Assembly (NCBI GenBank): GCA_947457395.1
Contig: CANGVA010000001.1
Location: 62,001 to 126,000 of the forward strand
DNA: 64,000 nt
From: Bacteroidota bacterium
Lineage (GTDB): Bacteria > Bacteroidota > Bacteroidia > UKL13-3
Direction of reading: 5' to 3'
Under the pieces are notes generated by a model. The model was not told where the DNA came from, did no database searches, and worked only from the letters and a program-made list of their open reading frames with translations. Shown here one piece after another: positions 43,501 through 50,956 of this stretch; position 1 is the first letter of the stretch, and the number at the start of each line of letters is the position of its first letter. Made by a program: the position numbers and the translations under genes.

Positions 43501-43595
43501 GTTATTGCCAGCAAGTGGCTGAAATCAATCAGCAAAAAGCCTTGGCAGATGAGCTAAGAAACAAAATGACTCAATTGCAAATGCCACTGGAATAA
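40548..43595 (+). CDS. DUF2723 family membrane protein (glycosyltransferase-like)
   Basis: EPTVSFWDCGEFISASFKLQICHPPGAPLFLIFGRIFSL; polytopic; C-terminal TPR-like region. Confidence 0.93.
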   Translation: MNNKYNLFNNILGWVTFVVALVTYTLTLEPTVSFWDCGEFISASFKLQICHPPGAPLFLIFGRIFSLMAGDDLSRVAFWVNMVSAVTSALAVMFFFWTITHLAKKIIVKHAEATMQQTLAIMVSGLVGALTLTWSDTFWFSAVEAEVYASSSFFTTLTFWCILKWENVANEKHADRWLVLIAYFIGLAIGVHLLNLLVIPAIVYVYYYKKYNFSNIGFIKATGVAIFAIGIVQFGIIPGLPWLMTRLDLIFVNSLGMGFNSGAYALLLLLLVGMGYGLYYTVKNNKGFLNTALLCVSFIIIGYSSYAMILIRSAANPPIDMNDPEHPFTLLSYLNREQYGENPLLYGQYFYAKAIDVKKGAMQYRKGEDGKYQEAGPKLSRVYDPKDCTILPRMWADRPDYVQAYRQWENIPEGKKATFAKNIHFFWTYQMSFMYFRYFAWNFVGRQNDEQGFGDVTRGNWKSGIKFIDEMFLGPQSNIPDSISKNKANNSYFGLPLLLGIIGLIWHFKRKREDALVVTTLFLFTGAFIILYLNFPAHQPRERDYAYVGSYQTFIIWIGLGVLALIDWLSKKMNLMLATGLVSVATIFGVPVLMANQNWDDHNRSNRYTALDFASNYLNSCPPNAILFTNGDNDTYPLWYAQNVEGIRSDVRVINLSLLNTDWYANMLKRKVYDSEPVPFSMTPDKYIQGVRDYVMYYNRPEIEERYGINQTDYYPLKNIMAFINDDNDPLAKLTSQGGETYSYYPTKRFFVPVSKEQVIRAGAVRPEDAALMTDSIKWEIGNNNLMKADLITLDIVASTDWTRPICFAITTGSDVYLNMQNYFQINGLVYQLVPILNTQGTDGTMGRINTHILYDNLMNKFKWGNMDKPGIYLDETILRQTKNLRNLFYRLAMRLIEEGKKDTAVKVLDRCLEVMPKENVPYDVFVIRLAEAYYAAGQAEKANTLIKEVAKVSEEKYVYYNTFRGTKKLSSVKQDIQENVQIFGYCQQVAEINQQKALADELRNKMTQLQMPLE

Positions 43596-43607
43596 AATAA
43601 AGCATTG

Positions 43608-43615
43608 TATATTTG
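43608..43615 (+). promoter_or_regulatory. candidate -7 box for rlmB
   Basis: TATATTTG immediately preceding the terminator stem. Confidence 0.5.
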
Positions 43616-43650
43616 AAGCCCTTCCATACTTGGGAAGGGCTTTATTTTTT
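43616..43650 (+). terminator. rho-independent terminator abutting the rlmB start codon
   Basis: AAGCCCTTCC-ATACTTG-GGAAGGGCTT then TATTTTTT, then ATG at 43651. Confidence 0.85.
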
Positions 43651-44400
43651 ATGAACGAGCGCAAAAAGGAAAACACCCAAATCTACGGCACACATGCAGT
43701 GAATGAGGCATTAAGCAGCGGAACGGAGTTGAATAAAATCATTATTCAGAAAGGGCTGCGTAACCAGTCAATTGATGATTTGATTAAAACAGCCAGAAAG
43801 CGGGGCATCCCTGTTCAGTTTGTTCCCAAAGAGTCGGCTGTGTTTCCTGTAAGCAGAAACCATCAGGGCATAATTGCTACCATTTCTCCTGTACTTTATC
43901 ATAAACTGGAAGATATTATACCGCAATTGTATGAGGCTGGGAGAACCCCCTTTATATTGGTGTTGGATCATATAACCGATGTAAGAAACTTTGGAGCCAT
44001 TGCACGCACTGCTTATTGCGGTGGTGTGCATGCCATTGTTGTGCCTGAGCAGGGTGGTGCCCCTGTAAACGAAGATGCCATCAAAACATCAGCAGGCGCA
44101 TTAATGAAGATTGCCGTTTGCCGTGAAAGAAATTATAAAACGGTTATGGAACTGCTAAATCAGAGTGGCATAAAAACAGTAGGCTGTACTGAAAAAGGGA
44201 ACAAAGATTTACCTTTTGTAGATTTAACAGAGCCTGTTGCCATAATTATGGGAAGCGAGGAAACAGGAATAAGCAATGAAGTATTGCGCAAATGTTCTGT
44301 ATTGGCAAAAATACCTCTAGAGATGGGCGTTTCTTCGCTTAATGTTTCGGTTGCTGCAGGTATTGCTGTTTATGAAACCGTGAGGCAACGCATGAATTAA
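43651..44400 (+). CDS. rlmB: 23S rRNA (guanosine-2'-O)-methyltransferase RlmB-like
   Basis: SpoU family: DHITDVRNFGAIARTAYCGGVHAIV; IMGSEETGIS; SLNVSVAAGIAVYE. Confidence 0.92.
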   Translation: MNERKKENTQIYGTHAVNEALSSGTELNKIIIQKGLRNQSIDDLIKTARKRGIPVQFVPKESAVFPVSRNHQGIIATISPVLYHKLEDIIPQLYEAGRTPFILVLDHITDVRNFGAIARTAYCGGVHAIVVPEQGGAPVNEDAIKTSAGALMKIAVCRERNYKTVMELLNQSGIKTVGCTEKGNKDLPFVDLTEPVAIIMGSEETGISNEVLRKCSVLAKIPLEMGVSSLNVSVAAGIAVYETVRQRMN

Positions 44401-45773
44401 TTTACACCATGCTCACTGAGTAGCCAAACCAATGCAGCCATTGAAGCTGCACCCAACTCCAGTTCACGTTTATTCACTTTATCAAATGTGTCGATTGTAG
44501 TGTGGTGGTAGTCAAAATAACGTTGCGAATCTGGAACGAGTCCAATGGTAATAACACCCTGCTTGCTAAGCGGCCCAATATCTGCGCCACCTCCGGGCCA
44601 TGTTATTTTTTCAATGCCATAAGGTTTAAGTAATGGCAGCCAGCTTTGAAATCTCACCATGGTATCACCAACAGCACTGCAATTAAATCCTCTCGGAGTA
44701 AAACCTCCTGCATCACTTTCAATGGCTGCTAGGTGTTTTTCTTTATTGGCAGCAGCCAGTTCGGCATATTTTAGTCCGCCTCTTAATCCGTTTTCTTCAT
44801 TCATGAACAACACACACCTGAGGGTTCTTTTGGGTTTTATGCCAAGTGTTTTAAACAAGCGTAACACCTCTAAGCTTTGCACACAACCCGCTCCGTCATC
44901 ATGTGCGCCATCCCCATTGTCCCATGCATCTAGATGGCCACCAACCAAAATAATCTCGTTGGGTTTTTCTGCGCCCTTAATTTCACCAATTACATTGTAT
45001 GATTTTTCATCTGCCAGCATGCGGCAATTTTGTTTAAAGTAAAATTTAATGCTGCCTGCAACTCGCAAATGCATGGCTTTACTCAACTGCTCCGCACCTT
45101 TTGTACTAATGGCACAGGCCGGAATTTTAGGGAAAGAGTCATTATAATTCATGGCACCTGTATGCGGGTTGTCATCTAGAGCAAGTGTCATGGAACGAAC
45201 TACCACACCAATTGCACCATATTTTGCAGCCATGCTTGCTCCTCTGGATCGCTGATCAACTGCACCACCGTATGCAGTGCCGGTATGAATATGTATGGGG
45301 TCCATAGGCCTGTTAAAGAAAACAATCTTACCCTGAATTTTTTCTTTACCCAGCTTCTTTACCTCTTCTAATCCTTTTACTTCTATAACCTGTGCTTCAA
45401 GGCCTCCATCGGGTGTGCCAACAGAGTTGCCCAAGGCACAAATATTGACCGAGATTCTGTCTTTGGTGGTAACAATTGCTCCCTCTTCTTTTTCGCCACG
45501 CACCCAATGAGGAACCATCACCTCTTGCAGCCAAACAGAATCTAAACCAACATCTTTCATGGTTTGCTGCATGTAGCTAACTGCCCGGGCTGCCTCGGGA
45601 GAACCACTTAAACGGCCTCCAATCTGATTGCTTAGATAATCCAGTGTTTGATAACATTGGCCTTTGGTTAATACTTCAGTAAATAATTTTCTAATAATGA
45701 GTGAATCATTTTGTTGTGCCGAGATTGAGTATGCAGCACTAAAAAACCAAAGAAGGAGTAGTAATTTTTTCAC
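44397..45773 (-). CDS. M28 family zinc peptidase
   Basis: Signal peptide; VGGHLDAWDNGDGAHDDGAGC; MNEENGLRGGLKYA. Confidence 0.92.
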   Translation of the reverse strand: MKKLLLLLWFFSAAYSISAQQNDSLIIRKLFTEVLTKGQCYQTLDYLSNQIGGRLSGSPEAARAVSYMQQTMKDVGLDSVWLQEVMVPHWVRGEKEEGAIVTTKDRISVNICALGNSVGTPDGGLEAQVIEVKGLEEVKKLGKEKIQGKIVFFNRPMDPIHIHTGTAYGGAVDQRSRGASMAAKYGAIGVVVRSMTLALDDNPHTGAMNYNDSFPKIPACAISTKGAEQLSKAMHLRVAGSIKFYFKQNCRMLADEKSYNVIGEIKGAEKPNEIILVGGHLDAWDNGDGAHDDGAGCVQSLEVLRLFKTLGIKPKRTLRCVLFMNEENGLRGGLKYAELAAANKEKHLAAIESDAGGFTPRGFNCSAVGDTMVRFQSWLPLLKPYGIEKITWPGGGADIGPLSKQGVITIGLVPDSQRYFDYHHTTIDTFDKVNKRELELGAASMAALVWLLSEHGVN

Positions 45774-45774
45774 G

Positions 45775-47727
45775 TTATGGTTGTTTTAATATTTTAAGAA
45801 CCTGTTGAGTGCCATTATTGATATTGGTTAATTCAATTATATAATTCCCTGTTTCTAGTAGTGAAATATCCAATTGATTATCCTGCAAAAATGCATCCTT
45901 TACGTCTTTACCAAGGGCGTCCCATATTTTTACTTTCCATTTGCCAGGCGGCAGTCCATAAAAACATAAGTGTGATTGTGCCGGATTGGGATATACACCT
46001 ATATTGTATGTTTGAGATGTTTCATTGATGCTAACCCAGCCATTATCTTTTCTTAAACTATCAACCCATTTTAATATCCAGTTATCAGGGTCTAATGCGA
46101 TATTGCTAATCGGTTTGTTTACTACAACCTCATATGTTTCTATTCGTTGGTTATGGTTTAAAATTATGGTAGTATCACCACCGCCTATAAAATATAATCG
46201 GTACGGAACAGGTAAGGTAAAGAGTGTGGTATCAGATGTTGCACTGTTTTTTTGTCTGGCTTCCAAATAAAACATGTTACCTAATTGGTTCCATTTTAAA
46301 CTAAAAATTGGAATGCCTTTGGCATAATACCACTGTTTAAAGAAATAGGTAAAGTCTTTTCCTGAAAGTTCTTCGGCAAGGGCCTTAAACTGCATGGTAT
46401 TGGCAGTGCCATACTTATACCGGTCAATAAAAGTTTTCATTACATTAAAAAACAATGAATCGTTATTAATAAGGTATCGTATGGTGTGAAGTACCGCAGC
46501 CCCTTTTCTGTAGGTTGTTCGATAATCAAATATTCTGCTCACATCCGTGGTATCATTTACCCATAAACTGAGTTGTGTATTGTAGCGCGCATTGGTGTGA
46601 ATATTGCTCATAATTTGCGCTGCCTGCGATGGTTTTAAAAATTCATAAGCCAAGTATTCGCAGTATGATGCAAATCCTTCATTTAGCCAAATATCCTGCC
46701 AGTTGCTGCAGGTAACGGCATCACCAAACCACTGATGGCCCAATTCATGTGCTATAATATCAAAATTAAAGATACCCTGTGTGGTAATGGTTTGATGCTC
46801 CATACCACCGGAGAAAGGAGCCATGGCATGGCCATACTTTTCTTTATAGAACGGATACAAACCAAAACGAGCAGAAAAAGCTTCGAGCATGGGCCCGGTA
46901 GAAAAAATAATATCCTTATTATTATTAAAGGCTGCCGGGTTGCTATATATAAAATTTTGAATAAATAGCGAGTCGGTGCGGCCTGTAGGCTTTGCATATT
47001 GATTGTATTGTTTGTAGTTGCCAACTGATACTGAAACCAAGTAATAGGCAATTGGGTAAGAAGAACGCCAATGGTATCGCACCTTTCCTGCCGGCAAATT
47101 TTCTATACTGATGAGGTTACCATGAGAGGCCCCTGTGTTTGGTGCACTGGTTGTGATGGTTACCCAAACCGAATCTAGTTTATCCTGTAATGATTGTTTG
47201 CAAGGCCACCACTCATAAGCCGAGTAGGGTTGACTGAGCGACCAGGTAATGCGATTACCGTAAGTTGGTGAAGCCCTATTATTAAAGCCTGCAACTCCTG
47301 CTGCAGATTTTGCGCCTCTAGTTGGCGTGCCATGATAATTAACAATAAAGGTTATTTGCTCATCGGGCTGCAATTGCCTTGTGGGTTTTATACAAATAAA
47401 ATGGCTGATTCGTGTATATGAGAGAATATTAAAACCGGTAATGGAATCAACCATCAGGGTATCATGCAGCTCAATTAATATACTATCTAAGCTTTGCTTT
47501 ATCTGAATGGTAGTTTCTGCGCTACCTACCAGATAGGTGCTTGAGGTGTCTACCGTTAATCTAAGGTGAACAAACTTCATGTCATACTTATCCATGTAAT
47601 CAGTTTGCCATGCAGAGGCAGTTGACTTTCCAAATGCAGCATTAAAGTGTTTAATCTTACCTTCTACACAGGCGTGTTGTGCAAATAACCCTGACGAAAA
47701 AAGTAATAAAATTACCAGGCACCTCAT
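45775..47727 (-). CDS. M1 family metallopeptidase with T9SS C-terminal domain
   Basis: FSGGMEHQT, HELGHQWFGDAVTCSNWQDIWLNEGFASY; C-term YNIGVYPNPAQSHLCFYG. Confidence 0.94.
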   Translation of the reverse strand: MRCLVILLLFSSGLFAQHACVEGKIKHFNAAFGKSTASAWQTDYMDKYDMKFVHLRLTVDTSSTYLVGSAETTIQIKQSLDSILIELHDTLMVDSITGFNILSYTRISHFICIKPTRQLQPDEQITFIVNYHGTPTRGAKSAAGVAGFNNRASPTYGNRITWSLSQPYSAYEWWPCKQSLQDKLDSVWVTITTSAPNTGASHGNLISIENLPAGKVRYHWRSSYPIAYYLVSVSVGNYKQYNQYAKPTGRTDSLFIQNFIYSNPAAFNNNKDIIFSTGPMLEAFSARFGLYPFYKEKYGHAMAPFSGGMEHQTITTQGIFNFDIIAHELGHQWFGDAVTCSNWQDIWLNEGFASYCEYLAYEFLKPSQAAQIMSNIHTNARYNTQLSLWVNDTTDVSRIFDYRTTYRKGAAVLHTIRYLINNDSLFFNVMKTFIDRYKYGTANTMQFKALAEELSGKDFTYFFKQWYYAKGIPIFSLKWNQLGNMFYLEARQKNSATSDTTLFTLPVPYRLYFIGGGDTTIILNHNQRIETYEVVVNKPISNIALDPDNWILKWVDSLRKDNGWVSINETSQTYNIGVYPNPAQSHLCFYGLPPGKWKVKIWDALGKDVKDAFLQDNQLDISLLETGNYIIELTNINNGTQQVLKILKQP

Positions 47728-48407
47728 GAATAAAAAGACTCTCCTTTCAGGTATTTGGTTTTAAGAAGTGAGCATATTTTATAACGCTCCTCACGGGTGT
47801 CCAAATACAGGGCTTCCAGTGTTTCATAGACATGTTTTATACCTATTTTGTCGGCCCACTCCAGAGGACCAAATGGATAGTTGGTTCCCAGTTTCATAGC
47901 TGTATCAATATCTGCTACAGAGGCAGTGCCCTCCTGTAGGGTATAACACGCCTCGTTTATTATCATGAATAAAATCCGTGGTGTTACCATACCCACACGG
48001 TCAGTTACCAGGTAATATTCCAAGGATAATGCTGCCATAGTGGCTTTAAGTGCTGATTCGTTTTCTCTTTGGTAAAGAGATACTTCTGCTGTAGTTCTAT
48101 TAATAAACCCGGGAAGCGCGTTAAGGCCAAAAAGCAAACATTCCGGTTTGCGTCCGTACTCATAAGTGGCAGCAGCCAGTTGTATTTTTACCGCAGATAA
48201 AAAGACTGGCTTATTTTTAAGACCAGCATAATATTTAAGTTGAGCCGGGTGTTCATCAAAATCCAGGTCGAAAATGATATCAAACAACTGCAAATCGAAA
48301 TTTGATAAATTTGTATCATCAATAATCGTCCACTCACATGAAACGTTTGCCAATCTGTTTTTCAGTTCTGATGTGCGTATTTTTTCTCCACGTACAAAAA
48401 TCTTCAT
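47724..48407 (-). CDS. 3-hydroxyacyl-CoA dehydrogenase C-terminal domain-like protein
   Basis: TPRILFMIINEACYTLQEGTASVADIDTAMKLGTNYPFGPLEWADKIG. Confidence 0.8.
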   Translation of the reverse strand: MKIFVRGEKIRTSELKNRLANVSCEWTIIDDTNLSNFDLQLFDIIFDLDFDEHPAQLKYYAGLKNKPVFLSAVKIQLAAATYEYGRKPECLLFGLNALPGFINRTTAEVSLYQRENESALKATMAALSLEYYLVTDRVGMVTPRILFMIINEACYTLQEGTASVADIDTAMKLGTNYPFGPLEWADKIGIKHVYETLEALYLDTREERYKICSLLKTKYLKGESFYS

Positions 48408-48417
48408 TTGCGCAAGT

Positions 48418-48443
48418 TAAATTTGTTTCCTCAAACAAAGATA
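48418..48443. promoter_or_regulatory. dyad of two opposed -7 boxes between ridA and the dehydrogenase-like gene
   Basis: TAAATTTGTTT-CCTC-AAACAAAGATA: plus-strand TAAATTTG and minus-strand TATCTTTG joined by 7-bp inverted arms. Confidence 0.5.
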
Positions 48444-48457
48444 AAAAACCCAAAAGC

Positions 48458-48841
48458 ATGGAAAAGAAAATCATTACTAGCAGCAAAGCCCCTGCTCCCA
48501 TAGGGCCATACAGCCATGCCAATTTAATTGGCAATACCCTTTATGTTTCAGGTCAGGTAGCCAAAGATGCCCAAACCGGGGAAATGGTACAAACCGATAT
48601 AAAGGCGGAAACCCGTAAGGTTATGGAAAATGTTTTGGCTATCTTACAAGAGGCAGGAATGGACCAGACCCACATTGTAAAGACCACTATATTCTGCACC
48701 GATTTGGCACACTTTACCCAAATTAATGAGGTTTATGGTAGTTTTTTCAGCGGAAATTATCCGGCCCGTGAAACAGTTCAGGTTGTAAAGTTGCCATTAA
48801 ATGCCAATGTAGAAATATCTGTAGTAGCCGTTAGACAATAG
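48458..48841 (+). CDS. ridA: RidA family protein
   Basis: KAPAPIGPYSHANLIGNTLYVSGQV; start placed at MEKKII (48458). Confidence 0.93.
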   Translation: MEKKIITSSKAPAPIGPYSHANLIGNTLYVSGQVAKDAQTGEMVQTDIKAETRKVMENVLAILQEAGMDQTHIVKTTIFCTDLAHFTQINEVYGSFFSGNYPARETVQVVKLPLNANVEISVVAVRQ

Positions 48842-48951
48842 CATCTTGACGCCCGCCTAAAAAATTTTAAATAATTTAAAACAATTTTTAATTTAATCAC
48901 GTTATCCATGCATAACTCATTCAGAGTTTTTTTCATAGTGTGGTGAAAAAG

Positions 48952-48981
48952 GGCAGAACGCTTATGTTCTGCCTTTTTTTT
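48952..48981 (+). terminator. rho-independent terminator
   Basis: GGCAGAAC-GCTTAT-GTTCTGCC-T8. Confidence 0.88.
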
Positions 48982-49116
48982 GTCTGATTTTGGTAACTTC
49001 TACTTATGTATAAAACCATTAAGGCTTGAAACAAAGCCTTTTGCATTGTCTACCATGTTTATCCAATAAAACTTTAGATCAAATTCTTTTGTCTTTATTA
49101 TTCATTTGATTTAATC

Positions 49117-50865
49117 ATGAAAAAATTACTACTAAATTTATTAGGCGTGACGGCAATGGTTTTACCGTTAAGCCTCTCTGCTCAAACGGCTAGAGTTATG
49201 GCCATTCACAACAGTGCCGATCCGGCTGTGGATACAGTGGACGTGTGGCTCACTGTTTCAGGAGTTTCAACCAAAATTGCGGATAATCTGGCTTTCAGAC
49301 AGTCTACAGGCTTTATTAATGCCCCTGCCGGTGTTAGTATTCGCCTGGCTTTCGCTCCCAAAACAAGTACCGTTATTGGCGATACTTTATTAGGGTTTGG
49401 CTATAATCTGGTTGCCAATGAGCGTTATGTATTATTGGCACAAGGGCATGTTGGAACAGGATTTAATCCACAATTCCCCTTTAACCTACATGTGGTTAAC
49501 CCTGTGCTTGAAAGATATACCGGTGCCGGAGACTCAACAAGCCTATCTGTTGTGCATGGCGCAACAGATGCCCCTACAGTGGACGTGTCATTAAGGATTG
49601 GGAATGAAGATGCAGGTTATTTGACAAATCTCGACTACAACAATAATTATAAGAACGTTCTATTACCAGTAGAAAACTATTTTATTGATTTGATACCATC
49701 TAATACAGAGGAAGTTTTGATTACCTATGCAGCACCAATTAAAGCGCTAAATCTTCAAGATAGCGCAGTAGTTGTTTTTGCATCCGGATTTTTGGATCCT
49801 TCTAAAAATAAGAATGGTAAACCTTTCGGATTATTTGCGGCACTATCTAACGGTACTGTTGTTGCACTTCCGGTGCAAAATACTTTCAGGCTTCAAGCGT
49901 TTCACAACTGCGCTGATCCTGCAGCAGATACGGTTGATGTATGGCTTATTAATAATGACAATGATACCAAAACTAAACTTATTCCTGATTTTGTTTTCAG
50001 AAAAGCTACGCCATTCATTAATGCCCCTGCTGGTGTTGACATAGGTATTGGTGTTGCTCCACGCAACTCAACTGAAAATGATATTATTTATACTGAGGAG
50101 GTTGGTAGGGTTCCAGGAGGATATTCTGCAATTGCAGTGGCTGGTGGTGTATTGGATACTTCTAAATTCCAGGCTAATCCTTCAGGTGTTGAAATAAGTT
50201 TTGCAATCAATGGAGCATCTGCATTAGAAAAATCTCCTGTGGCAGGTAAAGTTTGGCTGAATGTATATCATGGATCAACCGATGCCCCAGCTGTAGATGT
50301 GAAGGTAAAAAATGGTCCAACACTGTTTAGTGGGTTGGAATTTACAGATGGTGGCGAAACAGGGATAGCAGTGACCGCGCAATCTTACACAATAGATATT
50401 ACACCTGCAGGCAGCTCCACTGTGGTGGCATCATACACTGCGCCACTCACAGGTTTTGCTGATAGCGGAATTGTAGTTATTGCCTCAGGCTTTTTAACGC
50501 CCAACGTCCCAACCGGCAGAGATGCAGGTGCACCATTTGGTTTGTTTGCTGTTACCCCATCGGGTAATGTAATAGCATTGCCTGCTATAAGCACATCGGT
50601 TAATGATATCAGAAAAAGCTTCAGTAATTTGCAATTGTACCCAAATCCTGCAACCAGCAATATTGTTATTGCATCAAAAGAGTTAACAAGCGGAACAAAC
50701 ATATCCTTAATGGATATTACAGGAAGAGTAGTATTGAGTTATGAATTAAGTCAGGAAAACAAAGAAGAAGTTAGCCTGAACATTGATGGTTTAAACAAAG
50801 GTATGTATATGGTACATATCCAAAACGCATCATCTTCATCAGTATATAAATTGATTAAGCAATAG
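49117..50865 (+). CDS. tandem DUF4397-domain protein with T9SS type A sorting domain
   Basis: Signal peptide; HNSADPAVDTVDVWL / HGATDAPTVDVSL / HNCADPAADTVDVWL / HGSTDAPAVDVKV; C-term LQLYPNPATSNIVI. Confidence 0.92.
   Translation: MKKLLLNLLGVTAMVLPLSLSAQTARVMAIHNSADPAVDTVDVWLTVSGVSTKIADNLAFRQSTGFINAPAGVSIRLAFAPKTSTVIGDTLLGFGYNLVANERYVLLAQGHVGTGFNPQFPFNLHVVNPVLERYTGAGDSTSLSVVHGATDAPTVDVSLRIGNEDAGYLTNLDYNNNYKNVLLPVENYFIDLIPSNTEEVLITYAAPIKALNLQDSAVVVFASGFLDPSKNKNGKPFGLFAALSNGTVVALPVQNTFRLQAFHNCADPAADTVDVWLINNDNDTKTKLIPDFVFRKATPFINAPAGVDIGIGVAPRNSTENDIIYTEEVGRVPGGYSAIAVAGGVLDTSKFQANPSGVEISFAINGASALEKSPVAGKVWLNVYHGSTDAPAVDVKVKNGPTLFSGLEFTDGGETGIAVTAQSYTIDITPAGSSTVVASYTAPLTGFADSGIVVIASGFLTPNVPTGRDAGAPFGLFAVTPSGNVIALPAISTSVNDIRKSFSNLQLYPNPATSNIVIASKELTSGTNISLMDITGRVVLSYELSQENKEEVSLNIDGLNKGMYMVHIQNASSSSVYKLIKQ
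49192..50590 (+). repeat. two tandem ~232-aa units (each two DUF4397-like halves)
   Basis: Unit starts RVMAIHNSAD (49192) and RLQAFHNCAD (49888) are 696 nt apart; end approximate. Confidence 0.8.
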
Positions 50866-50881
50866 TTTCTTATTTTGCCAT

Positions 50882-50916
50882 AAAAAAAGGCGGTTCTATT
50901 AGAGCCGCCTTTTTTT
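50882..50916. terminator. bidirectional terminator
   Basis: AAAAAAAGGCGGTTCT-ATT-AGAGCCGCCTTTTTTT between convergent genes. Confidence 0.9.
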
Positions 50917-50956
50917 ATGACAAAATGCAATTGGATCAGTAATGATTTGAGTTATC

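Noticed and set aside
48338-48457. N-terminal extension of RidA with a signal-peptide-like sequence (MKRLPICFSVLMCVFFLHVQKSSFAQ)
   Set aside because: It lies antisense to the start of the 47724-48407 gene, and a -7 box at 48418-48425 predicts transcription starting downstream of it; RidA proteins are normally cytosolic and start at MEKKII-like positions. Not fully excluded.
49021-49040. AAGGCTT-GAAACA-AAGCCTT hairpin
   Set aside because: Weak 7-bp stem with no T-tract; the stronger terminator for ridA is at 48952-48981.
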